From Chryseobacterium daecheongense (GTDB lineage: Bacteria > Bacteroidota > Bacteroidia > Flavobacteriales > Weeksellaceae), in the NCBI GenBank assembly GCA_027920525.1, contig CP115858.1, positions 3,658,001 to 3,722,000 on the forward strand: a DNA stretch of 64,000 bases. The letters are read 5' to 3'. Position 1 is the first letter of the stretch. The number at the start of each line of letters is the position of its first letter. Shown piece by piece: positions 8,133-17,343 of the stretch. The notes under the pieces were generated by a model. It had not been told where the DNA came from. It did no database searches and saw only the letters and a list, made by a program, of their open reading frames with translations. Both the position numbers and the translations under genes were made by a program.

Positions 8133-8933
8133 ATGTATACACAACTTGATATCGAAACTCATTTTGATGGAAAACTCAAAATTGCCTACCTGAATCAACC
8201 TGAATCATTAAACGCATTAACAAAACCTTCTTTGGCAGATTTGAAAGATTTTATAAAATCCTGTAATGAAGATGAAACGGTAAGATGTGTGGCGATTTCC
8301 GGAAGAGGAAGAGCATTTTGCTCAGGACAGAATTTAGATGATGCTTTTGTACAGGGAAATGAACACCATGATCATGATATCATTAGAAAAATAGTAGTGG
8401 ATTATTACAATCCATTGGTTACAGAAATCACACATTGCAGAAAACCTGTGGTTGCACTGGTAAATGGCCCGGCAGTTGGAGCAGGTGCCATGCTTGCCTT
8501 GATCTGTGATTTCGTATTAGCAGTTGACAAATCTTATTTTGCACAGGCTTTTTCAAATATCGGGTTGATCCCTGATACGGGAGGAACTTATTTCCTTCCG
8601 AAACTATTGGGAAGACAATTAGCCAATTACCTTGCATTTACAGGAAAAAGATTGTCAGCAGAAGAGTCAAAAGCTTACGGTTTGGTAGCTGAAGTTTTCA
8701 ACGAAGAGGAATTTATTCCAAAATCAATGGAAATTCTGGAGAAAATGGCCAATATGCCTACCGCTGCTATAAAACTTACTAAAAAAGCATTTGCTCAGTC
8801 GTACAACAATACACTCAAAGAGCAACTGGAGTTAGAAGGCGACCTGCAACAGGAAGCTGCAGAAACAGAAGATTTCATAGAAGGTGTAAACGCCTTTTTA
8901 CAAAAAAGAAAACCTGATTATAAGGGAAGATAA
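8133..8933 (+). CDS. paaG: PaaG-type 1,2-epoxyphenylacetyl-CoA isomerase (crotonase fold)
   Basis: A 266-aa crotonase with oxyanion-hole segments SGRGRAFCSGQNLDD (about 56-70) and NGPAVGAGAMLAL (about 111-123). SNIGLIPDTGGT places Asp148 where PaaG-type isomerases use a single acidic residue, while the position of the first hydratase glutamate is not acidic. This supports isomerisation of the epoxide to the oxepin rather than hydration. It lies between the paaD element and the four-helix-bundle gene. A PaaF-like hydratase activity is still a possible alternative. Confidence 0.87.
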   Translation: MYTQLDIETHFDGKLKIAYLNQPESLNALTKPSLADLKDFIKSCNEDETVRCVAISGRGRAFCSGQNLDDAFVQGNEHHDHDIIRKIVVDYYNPLVTEITHCRKPVVALVNGPAVGAGAMLALICDFVLAVDKSYFAQAFSNIGLIPDTGGTYFLPKLLGRQLANYLAFTGKRLSAEESKAYGLVAEVFNEEEFIPKSMEILEKMANMPTAAIKLTKKAFAQSYNNTLKEQLELEGDLQQEAAETEDFIEGVNAFLQKRKPDYKGR

Positions 8934-8951
8934 TTAATTTGAGAATGGGCT

Positions 8952-9357
8952 AATTTGAAAATTTGAAAATGAGAGATGACAAAGAAAATATCATTGTAAA
9001 TAAGACTTTTGACTTTGCATTGAACATTATTGAATTTTCTGAAGAACTATATAAGGCTAATAGATTTCCATTGGCAAACCAGATTTTTAAATCAGGAACT
9101 TCAATTGGGGCTAATGTTAGAGAAGCTCAAAATGCAGAAAGCAAGGCCGATTTTATTCATAAATTAAAAATCGCTGCTAAAGAAGCTGAAGAAACAGAGT
9201 ATTGGCTTTTGTTATGTTCTCAATCTCAATATTTAAAATCTCCGGATGAAAAAATACGATCAGATTTAAAAGAGATTGTGTTAATCTTATCTAAAATTAT
9301 TTCAAGTTCAAAAGCTTAAGTAATTTTCAAATTAGCTCATTTTCAAATTTTCAAATT
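8952..9357. repeat. 22-bp perfect inverted repeats flanking the four-helix-bundle gene
   Basis: The 22 nt at 8952-8973 (AATTTGAAAATTTG then AAAATGAG) are the exact reverse complement of 9336-9357. The left copy includes the ATG of the enclosed gene; the right copy ends 6 nt before paaH. The gene plus repeats behaves like a cassette set into the operon, or like two convergent members of the local TTTGAAAAT spacer-repeat family. Confidence 0.6.
8969..9319 (+). CDS. Four-helix-bundle protein (23S rRNA intervening-sequence-protein family)
   Basis: A 116-aa all-helical protein with the family signature FPLANQIFKSGTSIGANVREA, then AESKADFIHKLKIAAKEAEETEYWLLL, typical of IVP / PF05635 proteins. Some relatives are encoded in insertions of 23S rRNA genes, others are free-standing; their biochemical role is unclear. 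A TTG two codons upstream is possible, but ATG at 8969 looks right. The gene lies within the phenylacetate operon, where it has no evident metabolic role, and sits inside a 22-bp perfect inverted repeat, which suggests insertion. Confidence 0.9.
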   Translation: MRDDKENIIVNKTFDFALNIIEFSEELYKANRFPLANQIFKSGTSIGANVREAQNAESKADFIHKLKIAAKEAEETEYWLLLCSQSQYLKSPDEKIRSDLKEIVLILSKIISSSKA

Positions 9358-9363
9358 TAAAAT

Positions 9364-10497
9364 ATGAATGTAGGAATTATCGGTGCCGGAACTATGGGAA
9401 TAGGCATCGCACAAGTAGCAGCAACAAATAGCTGTAAAGTTTGGGTATATGATGCCAACTCAAAACAGGTAGAAACGGCAACGCTAGGTTTGGAAAAAAC
9501 ATTAACCAAACTAGTAGATAAACAGAAGATTTCAGCTGAAAAAATGACCGAAGTTCTTGCTAATGTCTCTATCGCTACAGAACTGAAAGATTTCAAAGAC
9601 TGTGAATTAGTCATTGAAGCAATCATTGAAAACAAAGAAATTAAAACTAAAGTTTTCGTAGAACTGGAAAATCATGTTTCCGAAAACTGTATTATAGGTT
9701 CCAATACATCGTCCATTTCTATCACATCTCTTGGCGCAGAATTGAAATATCCTGAACGTTTTATCGGAATCCACTTTTTCAACCCTGCACCTCTGATGCC
9801 TTTAGTTGAAATTATTCCTTCCTTATTAACAGAGAAGTCTTTAGCAGAGAAAATGTATAACCTCATGAAAGATTGGGGAAAGATTCCGGTTATTGCTAAA
9901 GATATCCCAGGATTTATTGTCAACAGAATTGCACGTCCTTTTTATGGTGAAGGATTGAGAATCGTTGAAGAAAATATTGCCACACCAGAGCAGGTAGACG
10001 ATGCCATGAGGACCTTAGGAAACTTTAAAATGGGACCTTTTGAATTAATGGATCTCATTGGAGTTGATGTTAATTTTTCAGTTACAACAACTGTCTATAA
10101 GGATTATTTTAATGATCCGAAATATAAACCTTCCTTGTTACAGCAACGTATGTCTGAAGCAAAACTTCATGGAAGAAAGACCGGAAAAGGTTTTTTTGAT
10201 TACAGGGAAGGAGCTGAGAAACCGATTGCTCGAAAAGATGATGCGTTGTATGAGCAGATCTTCTTAAGAATCATCTCCATGCTGATCAATGAAGCTGTAG
10301 AAGCTAAAAGATTAGGTGTAGCGAATGATGAAGACATCGAGCTGGCAATGCAAAAAGGAGTCAACTATCCTAAAGGTTTATTAAGCTGGGGGAGAGAAAT
10401 AGGATATACAAAAATCTCGGAAACCCTGCAGAACCTTTATAACGAATATCAGGAAGAAAGATACCGACAAAGCCCTTTATTAAATAAGCTTGCTTAA
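9364..10497 (+). CDS. paaH: 3-hydroxyadipyl-CoA-type 3-hydroxyacyl-CoA dehydrogenase PaaH
   Basis: NAD-dependent oxidation of a 3-hydroxyacyl-CoA intermediate in the lower phenylacetate pathway. The N-terminus MNVGIIGAGTMGIGIAQVAA is a Rossmann GxGxxG motif. SNTSSISITSLGAELKYPERFIGIHFFNPAPLMPLVEII contains the catalytic His and the family NPxxxMxLVE motif, and the C-terminal helical domain shows RKTGKGFFDYREG. At 377 aa it is a single-domain-pair enzyme rather than the longer E. coli PaaH form. Context assigns the symbol. Confidence 0.92.
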   Translation: MNVGIIGAGTMGIGIAQVAATNSCKVWVYDANSKQVETATLGLEKTLTKLVDKQKISAEKMTEVLANVSIATELKDFKDCELVIEAIIENKEIKTKVFVELENHVSENCIIGSNTSSISITSLGAELKYPERFIGIHFFNPAPLMPLVEIIPSLLTEKSLAEKMYNLMKDWGKIPVIAKDIPGFIVNRIARPFYGEGLRIVEENIATPEQVDDAMRTLGNFKMGPFELMDLIGVDVNFSVTTTVYKDYFNDPKYKPSLLQQRMSEAKLHGRKTGKGFFDYREGAEKPIARKDDALYEQIFLRIISMLINEAVEAKRLGVANDEDIELAMQKGVNYPKGLLSWGREIGYTKISETLQNLYNEYQEERYRQSPLLNKLA

Positions 10498-10519
10498 TTT
10501 GAAGGATAAAACTATTATA

Positions 10520-10816
10520 ATGGATTTAGATATTTTCGGAGCAGAATTAAAACAGAGGCTTTTGATGGAAAAAGAATACCTGGTCCGGGAATGTTCTTTG
10601 ATCAAAGATGATCAGGAAAGGTTGGAATTGCTGGGGAAATTTAACGATAAATATAAGGAGGCGATCAAGAGGATAGCTGATGAAAATAATTTCGATCTGA
10701 ATGCTTCTTATCCTTCCGAAAACTTTTCATATGAACATATGATTCTAGGTAAAACTATGGGTATTTATGAGATATTGGTTGAAGAATTATATGAAGAAAT
10801 AACAAGTATAAACTAA
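10520..10816 (+). CDS. Conserved-looking small protein of unknown function within the paa operon
   Basis: I do not recognise a family. From the ATG at 10520 the 98-aa product is charged and helical (AELKQRLLMEKEYLVREC, ERLELLGKFNDKYKEAIKRI), without a signal peptide or cysteine motif. A TTG at 10490, overlapping the paaH stop, would add ten residues. The gene lies 2 nt upstream of paaI and 22 nt after paaH, so it is almost surely cotranscribed with the pathway. The codon use resembles that of its neighbours. Confidence 0.7.
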   Translation: MDLDIFGAELKQRLLMEKEYLVRECSLIKDDQERLELLGKFNDKYKEAIKRIADENNFDLNASYPSENFSYEHMILGKTMGIYEILVEELYEEITSIN

Positions 10817-10818
10817 AA

Positions 10819-11232
10819 ATGAATCCAAAACAAATTGCAGATTATATGCTCGGTCAGGATTATTTTTCCCAATGGATGAATATCAGAATGATTGATGTGA
10901 AAGAAAATTATTGTCTAATAGAAATGCCTATTAAAAAAGATATGATTAACGGACTTAAGACGGTCCATGGAGGGGTGACGTTTGCCTTTGCAGATTCTGC
11001 ACTGGCCTTTTCATCCAATAATTCCGGGGACGCTGCAGTTGCGTTAAATTGTATCATCAATTTTACTAAAGCAGGAAAAGAAGGTGATATCTTTAGGGCA
11101 GAAAGTAAGCTGGTTAACGATACCCGGAAAACTGCTGTTTATGATATTCAGATCACCAATCAGAATGAAGAGCTTATTGCAAAATTTGTAGGAACAGTAT
11201 ATAAGATCGGAAAGAAAGTAACAGAATTATAA
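10819..11232 (+). CDS. paaI: Hydroxyphenylacetyl-CoA thioesterase PaaI (hotdog fold)
   Basis: A 137-aa hotdog thioesterase with NGLKTVHGGVTFAFADSALAFSSN, holding the HGG motif and the active-site aspartate of the PaaI family, and GDIFRAESKLVNDTRKTAVYDIQI in the second half. PaaI hydrolyses CoA esters that stall or clog the pathway, recovering CoA. It starts 2 nt after the preceding unknown gene. A short ATCAGA-rich spacer separates it from paaJ. Confidence 0.93.
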   Translation: MNPKQIADYMLGQDYFSQWMNIRMIDVKENYCLIEMPIKKDMINGLKTVHGGVTFAFADSALAFSSNNSGDAAVALNCIINFTKAGKEGDIFRAESKLVNDTRKTAVYDIQITNQNEELIAKFVGTVYKIGKKVTEL

Positions 11233-11311
11233 AATCAGACATAAGACTCAGATATCAGATTAAAAACGAATGAAATCTTTTTTGCCTGGTATTTCAAAAT
11301 CTAAATAAAAA

Positions 11312-12517
11312 ATGGAAAACGTATACATTGTAGATTATATCAGAACTCCTATTTCAAAACTGCAGGGAGGATTATCGGAAGTAAGAGCGGATGATTTGGC
11401 GTCAATTGTTATCAAAGAAATTGTTGCAAGAAATCCCGAAGTTCCGGTAGAAGAAATTGAAGACGTTATTTTCGGGTGTGCCAATCAGGCGGGTGAAGAT
11501 AATAGAAATGTTGCAAGAATGGGTCTTTTACTGGCTGGTCTTCCTTATAAAATCGGGGGAGAAACTGTCAACAGACTATGCGCTTCCGGAATGTCCGCCG
11601 TGGCAAACGCTTTTCGTTCAATAGCTGCAGGAGAAGGAGAAATTTATATTGCAGGAGGAGTAGAGCATATGACCCGTTCACCTTATGTGATGTCAAAACC
11701 AAGTGCTGCTTTCGGAAGAGACAGCCAGATGTTTGATACTACTTTCGGATGGCGTTTTATCAACCCTAAAATGAAAGAACTGTATGGTGTTGATGGAATG
11801 GGAGAAACTGCCGAAAATTTAGCAGATATACATCAGATCAATAGAGAGGATCAGGATAAGTTTGCCCTTTGGTCTCAGCAAAAAGCAACAAGAGCTCAGG
11901 AAAGCGGAAGGCTGGCAGAAGAAATTGTAAAAGTTGAAATTCCTCAAAGAAAAGGTGATCCAATCATTTTCGAAAAAGATGAATTTATTAAGCCATCTTC
12001 GTCTATGGAGGGATTGGCAAAACTTCGTCCTGCTTTCAGAAAAGAAGGAACAGTTACAGCAGGAAACGCTTCAGGAATGAATGACGGAGCTGCTGCTTTA
12101 ATTTTAGCGAGTGAAGAAGCGGTTAAAAAGTATGGTCTTAAGCCAAAAGCAAAGATTTTAGGATCCGCAGTAGCAGGTGTTGAACCAAGAATCATGGGAA
12201 TAGGACCGGTAGAAGCAACTCAAAAACTACTGAAAAGATTAAACCTTTCTCTTGAAGATATGGATATCATCGAGTTGAATGAAGCATTTGCAGCACAGGC
12301 ACTGGCCGTAACCAGAAGTTTAGGGTTGAAAGATGATGATGAAAGAGTAAATCCAAATGGAGGTGCCATTGCAATAGGTCATCCACTGGGAGTTTCGGGA
12401 GCAAGAATCGTAGGTTCTGCAGCAATGGAGCTTCATAAACAGGATAAGAAATATGCGTTGTGTACCCTTTGTATCGGTGTAGGACAAGGATATGCGATGG
12501 TAATCGAAAAAGTATAA
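11312..12517 (+). CDS. paaJ: 3-oxoadipyl-CoA / 3-oxo-5,6-dehydrosuberyl-CoA thiolase PaaJ
   Basis: Thiolytic cleavage near the end of the pathway, giving acetyl-CoA and finally succinyl-CoA. The 401-aa thiolase has the nucleophile motif NRLCASGMSAVANAF (Cys near residue 90), NEAFAAQALAV, GGAIAIGHPLGVSGARI (catalytic His) and the C-terminal CTLCIGVGQG (second Cys). Position between paaI and paaY supports the pathway-specific thiolase rather than a general acetyl-CoA acetyltransferase. Confidence 0.92.
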   Translation: MENVYIVDYIRTPISKLQGGLSEVRADDLASIVIKEIVARNPEVPVEEIEDVIFGCANQAGEDNRNVARMGLLLAGLPYKIGGETVNRLCASGMSAVANAFRSIAAGEGEIYIAGGVEHMTRSPYVMSKPSAAFGRDSQMFDTTFGWRFINPKMKELYGVDGMGETAENLADIHQINREDQDKFALWSQQKATRAQESGRLAEEIVKVEIPQRKGDPIIFEKDEFIKPSSSMEGLAKLRPAFRKEGTVTAGNASGMNDGAAALILASEEAVKKYGLKPKAKILGSAVAGVEPRIMGIGPVEATQKLLKRLNLSLEDMDIIELNEAFAAQALAVTRSLGLKDDDERVNPNGGAIAIGHPLGVSGARIVGSAAMELHKQDKKYALCTLCIGVGQGYAMVIEKV

Positions 12518-12535
12518 TTAATTTGGAAGTGAGTT

Positions 12536-12606
12536 AATTTGAGAATTTGAAAATGCTTAAAGACATTCCTAATCTTCAAATTATCGCATTCTCAGATTTT
12601 CAAATT
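12536..12606. repeat. Imperfect 21-nt inverted repeat in the paaJ-paaY spacer
   Basis: Bases 12536-12556 (AATTTGAGAATTTGA...) pair with 12586-12606 with 18 of 21 matches. It belongs to the same TTTGAAAAT spacer family as 6241-6285 and 8952-9357. It ends 8 nt before the paaY ATG. Confidence 0.5.
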
Positions 12607-12614
12607 AAAAAAAG

Positions 12615-13208
12615 ATGAACATCTATTCATACCACGGGATTCGTCCCATTATAAAACCTTCTGCATACATTCATCCGCAGGCAGTCATTATCGGGAATGT
12701 AGAAATAGGTGAAGAAGTATATATTGGTCCCAATGCGGTAATCCGGGGGGACTGGGGAAAAATTATCATCAAGGATGGAGCTAATGTGCAGGAGAACTGT
12801 ACCCTGCATGTTTTTCCGAATATAGAAACGATATTAGAAGAATCTGCACATATCGGACATGGAGCTATTATTCACTCCGGACACATCGGCAAAAACTGTC
12901 TGATCGGAATGAACGCTGTGGTAATGGACAAGGCTTATATTGGCGATGAAAGTATTGTCGGAGCATTGGCTTTTGTACCGGCGAATTTCAGATGTGAACC
13001 AAGAAAACTGGTTGTAGGAAGTCCTGCAAAAATCATTCGTGATGTTTCCGATGAAATGATTCATTGGAAAACAGAAGGGACAAAGTTATATCAGGAATTG
13101 GCAAGAGAGGGAAAAGAAGCTATTCTGCCTTGTGAGCCTTTTACAGAATATGTCCAGCAGATTCCAACGAAAATTGTAGATTACAGTATCTGGGATGATA
13201 TAAAATAA
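12615..13208 (+). CDS. paaY: PaaY, gamma-carbonic-anhydrase-like left-handed beta-helix thioesterase
   Basis: A 197-aa hexapeptide-repeat protein. Repeats run from about residue 18 (VIIGNVEIGEEVYIGPNAVI) to about 140. His residues in LHVFPN, HIGHGAIIHSGH fit the metal site of gamma-class carbonic-anhydrase-like proteins. PaaY in other bacteria is a thioesterase that removes dead-end ring-CoA adducts. It is the last catabolic gene before the RAYT insertion. Confidence 0.9.
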   Translation: MNIYSYHGIRPIIKPSAYIHPQAVIIGNVEIGEEVYIGPNAVIRGDWGKIIIKDGANVQENCTLHVFPNIETILEESAHIGHGAIIHSGHIGKNCLIGMNAVVMDKAYIGDESIVGALAFVPANFRCEPRKLVVGSPAKIIRDVSDEMIHWKTEGTKLYQELAREGKEAILPCEPFTEYVQQIPTKIVDYSIWDDIK

Positions 13209-13254
13209 ATATCTAGTAAAATCTGTTAGATTTAGACTAAATATCAGATTTAAA

Positions 13255-13833
13255 ATGATTAATACAGAAAATTTTGAGTTTGAAGGTACGTATCATATTT
13301 TCTCTCATGTAAATGGGACTGAAATTATTTTTCGTGAATCCTTAAATTATCAATTTTTTCTCGAAAAGATAGAAAAATATATTCTTCCAGTCGCTGATAT
13401 TTATGCGTATTGTCTATTACCTAATCATTTTCATTTGTTATTAAAATTTAAGAATTTTGATAATGTAAGTAATGAAAATGAGCATCATTTTTTAATGAAG
13501 CATTTTGGTAATTTATTAAATGCTTATGCTAAAGCTTACAACAAAAAATATAATAGAAAAGGAGCTCTTTTTCTAAATGCGGTAAAACGAAAGAAAATCT
13601 CAGATGAGAAATATTTATTGAAAGTTTTCCATTACATTCATAATAATCCGGTTAATCACGGATTTGTAAGTAAAATTGATCAATGGAAGCATTCTTCGTA
13701 TAATTCATATCTAAATCCTGAAAAAGAGAGTAAATTGAATAGAAAGGAAGTTATGCAATATTTTGATTCGGTTGAAGTTTTTAAAAATTATCATAAGTCT
13801 ACTATTGAATATGATTTTTTAAATTTTGAATAA
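13255..13833 (+). mobile_element. RAYT / IS200-like HUH transposase (Y1_Tnp family)
   Basis: A 192-aa Y1-transposase-like protein with the metal-binding HFH triad (residues 58-60 in LLPNHFHLLLKF) and a catalytic tyrosine candidate at 127 in KVFHYIHNNPVNHGFV, the layout of REP-associated tyrosine transposases. It is present once in the window, with a 37-nt palindrome starting 10 nt after its stop. RAYTs are usually domesticated and act on palindromic REP sequences. Its position between paaY and the downstream esterase breaks the catabolic run without disrupting any pathway gene. Confidence 0.88.
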
Positions 13834-13843
13834 TTGCTAACAA

Positions 13844-13880
13844 TTAAACCTAACGGGTTTTTAAAACCCGTTAGGTTTAA
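13844..13880. repeat. 37-nt perfect palindrome, likely REP partner of the RAYT gene
   Basis: An 18-bp arm (13844-13861, core CCTAACGGGTTTT), a single T, then the exact complementary arm (13863-13880). It lies immediately 3' of the RAYT gene and just before the esterase ATG. No second copy was noticed in this window. It could also act as a terminator-like hairpin, but there is no proper T-tract. Confidence 0.75.
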
Positions 13881-13893
13881 CAAAAAATTAAAT

Positions 13894-14721
13894 ATGATTA
13901 AAAAAATTGCACTTATATGCAGCATGATGTTGACGATGAATAGTGTGGTGTCAGCACAAACTGTTGCTACAAAACCGCTTACAATTGGAGAAGTGAGGAC
14001 GATTAAGTCTAAAACCTTAAATGAAGACAGGATATTGAATATTTATCTTCCACAAGGATATGACAAAACAAAATCATACCCGGTAATCTATCTGTTGGAT
14101 GGAAGCATAAATGAAGATTTTATTCACGTGACGGGATTAGTACAATTCTTTAATCAGATGTATTCCATGCCGGAAACCATTGTAGTGGGAGTTGCTAATT
14201 TAGATAGAAAAAGAGATTTTACTTTTCATACAGATTTAAAAGACTTGCAGAAAGACTATCCTACCACAGGGCATTCTGATCAGTTTATTACATTCATGGA
14301 AAAAGAGCTAAAACCCTATGTTGAAAGCCAGTTTAAAACTACGGAAAAATACCTTTTTGGCCAATCTCTGGGCGGACTTTTAGCAACGGAAATTCTTTTG
14401 AAAAAGCCGGAAATGTTCAATAACTATTTTATTATCAGTCCAAGTTTATGGTGGGATGATGAAAGTCTTTTAAAGCAAGCTCCTCAATTACTTACAAAAT
14501 CTTCGGATACTAAAAAGTTTGTCTATGTTTCTGTAGGAAAAGGAGAACATCCGGTAATGGTAAAAGATGCCGAAGCTTTCTACGATGTTTTGAAAAAAGC
14601 CGGAAAGAAAAACTGGACATTAGAATATAAAATGATGGAAACAGACAATCATGCTACTATTCTTCACAGAAGTTTATATGAGGGATTGGTAAAAATGTTT
14701 CCTTACCAGGAACCGAAGTAA
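13894..14721 (+). CDS. Secreted esterase of the EsteraseD/IroE-like alpha/beta-hydrolase family
   Basis: From ATG 13894 the 275-aa product begins with a signal peptide (MIKKIALICSMMLTMNSVVSAQ). A TTG at 13834 would translate the palindrome and is rejected. The alpha/beta-hydrolase features are YPVIYLLDGS, the nucleophile elbow FGQSLGGLLATEIL, FIISPSLWWDD and a C-terminal TDNHATILHRSLYEGL with the likely catalytic His. This family hydrolyses esters such as siderophore or acetyl esters; substrate unknown. It lies between the RAYT/palindrome and paaZ. Confidence 0.85.
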   Translation: MIKKIALICSMMLTMNSVVSAQTVATKPLTIGEVRTIKSKTLNEDRILNIYLPQGYDKTKSYPVIYLLDGSINEDFIHVTGLVQFFNQMYSMPETIVVGVANLDRKRDFTFHTDLKDLQKDYPTTGHSDQFITFMEKELKPYVESQFKTTEKYLFGQSLGGLLATEILLKKPEMFNNYFIISPSLWWDDESLLKQAPQLLTKSSDTKKFVYVSVGKGEHPVMVKDAEAFYDVLKKAGKKNWTLEYKMMETDNHATILHRSLYEGLVKMFPYQEPK

Positions 14722-14836
14722 ATCAGTTTCACTTGATCGGTGTTCCTAAAAATATTAGATCGTAATAGTAATTCGGTTATTACTGTGAATACCTTAGGGC
14801 TCACTAATTAATTTAAGTAAAAAGTAAAAAAACTAT

Positions 14837-17332
14837 ATGGAAAAGTTAAAAAACTATATCTACGGACAATGGATAGAAGGGACCGGAAGCGGAGTTCCTT
14901 TGTACAATGCCGTTACAGGAGAGCAGGTAGCTGTTTCCGATACTGAAGGCCTTAATTTTGAACAGGCTCTTGACTATGGAAGAACTGTAGGATATAAAAA
15001 TCTTTCTTCAATGACTTTCTATGACCGTGGAGAAATGTTGAAAAAAGTGGCGCTTTACCTGCTGGAAAGAAAGAAAAAATACTACGAGTTATCCTATAAA
15101 ACTGGAGCTACCCATGTGGATTCCTGGGTGGATATTGAAGGAGGTTTTGGGACTTTTTTTACCTACTCGGGATTGGCAAAAAGAATGTTGCCTAATACTC
15201 CATTCTGGGTAGATGGAGATACACAGAAAATTTCAGCGAACGGAACTCATTTAGGAACTCATATCCTTACTCCAAGTGAAGGAGTATCTATACAAATCAA
15301 TGCGTATAACTTTCCGGTATGGGGAATGCTGGAAAAGCTTTCTACTTCATTGTTGGCAGGTGTTCCGTCCATTGTGAAGCCATCACCTTTTGGATCTTAT
15401 CTTACCAATGCAGTATTCCAGGACATGATTGAAAGTGGTCTTCTTCCGGAAGGTGCTGTACAGTTGGTTTGTGGCGAACCCGGAAATATTCTTGATTATG
15501 TTCAGGATGGAGATTCCGTATTGTTTACGGGTTCTGCGAATACAGGAAGAAAACTGAAATCATTGCCTTCAGTGGCAGGTAATGCTGTTCGTTTCAATAT
15601 GGAAGCAGATTCATTGAATTGTTCTATCCTGGGACTGGATGCAAAACCAGGAACTCCGGAATTTGATTTATTCATCAAAGAGGTTCGTAATGAAATGACA
15701 ACAAAAGCCGGCCAGAAATGTACTGCTATAAGAAGAATAATTGTACCGGAACACCTTATCGGTGATGTACAGCATGCATTGGCAAAAGCATTGGATCAAA
15801 CTAAAATAGGAAATCCTCTAAGCCGTGAAACCAGAATGGGATCATTGGTAGGAAAGCAACAGTATGATGAGGTTCTCCGAAAAGTAGATATTCTGAAAAC
15901 TGAAACAGAACTAGTTTATGATGGTAAACATGAGCTTGTAGATGCAGACTATGAAAAAGGATCATTCATGAGTCCTAAATTATTCCTGAACGATAAGCCT
16001 TTCGAGAAAAATATTTCTCATGATGTAGAAGCTTTTGGTCCCGTTTCTACTTTGATGCCTTACAAAGATGCTGAAGAAGCTGCAGCACTCGCAAAAAGAG
16101 GAAAAGGAAGTTTAGTAGGCTCAATTGTTTCCCACGATGATCAATTTGTAGCTGAAACTTCTTGGAAAATGGCATCGCAACATGGAAGAATCTATGTACT
16201 GAACAGAGATAATGCTAAAGAGAGTACAGGACATGGTTCCCCACTTCCTACATTGATGCACGGAGGACCGGGAAGAGCAGGAGGAGGAGAAGAAATGGGA
16301 GGATTAAACGGGCTGCATTTCTTTTTACAAAAAACAGCTATTCAAGGGTCACCTGATATTTTGACGGCAATCACCAAAATTTACCAGCAAGGGGCAGAGA
16401 AAAAATATGCAGATAAGCATCCATTTCAAAAATACTTTGAAGATGTTGAAGTTGGAGATTCTCTGGAAACAGCAGGAAGAACAGTTACCGATGCAGATAT
16501 TGTGAATTTCTCCAATGTTTCGTGGGATCACTTCTATGCACATACAGATGCTACAAGCTTAACGGGAACTATTTTTGATAAGACGGTTGCTCACGGATAC
16601 TTTATCCTTTCTGCTGCTGCCGGACTATTTGTATCGGGTAAAAAAGGACCGGTAATAGCAAACTATGGTCTGGAAAATTGCAGCTTCTTTAAACCGGTAT
16701 ATGCTGGAGATACAATTACTGTTTACTTGACAGCTAAAGAAAAAATAAATAGAGGAGTCAAAGGAAGAAATATTCCATCCGGGGTTGTTAAATGGTTAGT
16801 GGAAGTAATTAATCAAAGAGATGAGGTGGTTTGTGTGGCTACTATTTTAACTTTAGTTGCAAAAAAATCTCCTTTCGTTGATCTTAATCTTAAAAATATT
16901 CAGAAAATTTTAGGAGGCTTGACCCAAAGTACAAAACCAAACTGGGGGAATATGTCTCCACAACAAATGATTGAGCATCTTGAGCATGGCGTTTTGGTAA
17001 GTATGGGAGAACCTGAAGCTGAAAAATGCTTTACTCCTGAAGAACAGCTCGAAAAATGGCAGGATTCCCTTTACAATCACAGGAAAATGCCTAAGGATTT
17101 TCCGGCACCTTACTTGGCTGAAGATGAAAAACTGTTGGAATTAAGACATAAGAATTTTGATGCGGCAAAAGAATCATTCATAGAAAACCTGAAACGATTT
17201 TCAATTTATTACAAAGAAAATCCTCAAGCAGAACATCTGAATTTTGTATTCGGAAAACTAAATAAAGAAATGTGGGAATTGATGCATAGGAAGCATTTTA
17301 CCCATCATTTTGAACAATTTGGATTGATCTGA
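14837..17332 (+). CDS. paaZ: PaaZ ring-opening hydrolase/dehydrogenase with an extra C-terminal DUF1569-like domain
   Basis: Opens the oxepin-CoA ring and oxidises the aldehyde. The N-terminal aldehyde dehydrogenase (about 1-515) has Glu256 (RFNMEADS) and Cys295 (AGQKCTAI). The MaoC-like hotdog hydratase (about 535-675) has [11 protein letters not shown] with Asp near 562 and His near 567. Known PaaZ proteins are about 680 aa. This one is 831 aa: residues about 685-831 add a helical domain ([17 protein letters not shown] ... [12 protein letters not shown] and [12 protein letters not shown]) resembling DUF1569 of the DinB superfamily. No frameshift separates the parts. A terminator follows. 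Confidence 0.95.
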   Translation: MEKLKNYIYGQWIEGTGSGVPLYNAVTGEQVAVSDTEGLNFEQALDYGRTVGYKNLSSMTFYDRGEMLKKVALYLLERKKKYYELSYKTGATHVDSWVDIEGGFGTFFTYSGLAKRMLPNTPFWVDGDTQKISANGTHLGTHILTPSEGVSIQINAYNFPVWGMLEKLSTSLLAGVPSIVKPSPFGSYLTNAVFQDMIESGLLPEGAVQLVCGEPGNILDYVQDGDSVLFTGSANTGRKLKSLPSVAGNAVRFNMEADSLNCSILGLDAKPGTPEFDLFIKEVRNEMTTKAGQKCTAIRRIIVPEHLIGDVQHALAKALDQTKIGNPLSRETRMGSLVGKQQYDEVLRKVDILKTETELVYDGKHELVDADYEKGSFMSPKLFLNDKPFEKNISHDVEAFGPVSTLMPYKDAEEAAALAKRGKGSLVGSIVSHDDQFVAETSWKMASQHGRIYVLNRDNAKESTGHGSPLPTLMHGGPGRAGGGEEMGGLNGLHFFLQKTAIQGSPDILTAITKIYQQGAEKKYADKHPFQKYFEDVEVGDSLETAGRTVTDADIVNFSNVSWDHFYAHTDATSLTGTIFDKTVAHGYFILSAAAGLFVSGKKGPVIANYGLENCSFFKPVYAGDTITVYLTAKEKINRGVKGRNIPSGVVKWLVEVINQRDEVVCVATILTLVAKKSPFVDLNLKNIQKILGGLTQSTKPNWGNMSPQQMIEHLEHGVLVSMGEPEAEKCFTPEEQLEKWQDSLYNHRKMPKDFPAPYLAEDEKLLELRHKNFDAAKESFIENLKRFSIYYKENPQAEHLNFVFGKLNKEMWELMHRKHFTHHFEQFGLI

Positions 17333-17343
17333 TAATATTAAAA

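Noticed and set aside
13834..13893. N-terminal extension of the esterase from a TTG
   Set aside because: It translates the perfect palindrome; the ATG at 13894 opens a clean signal peptide.
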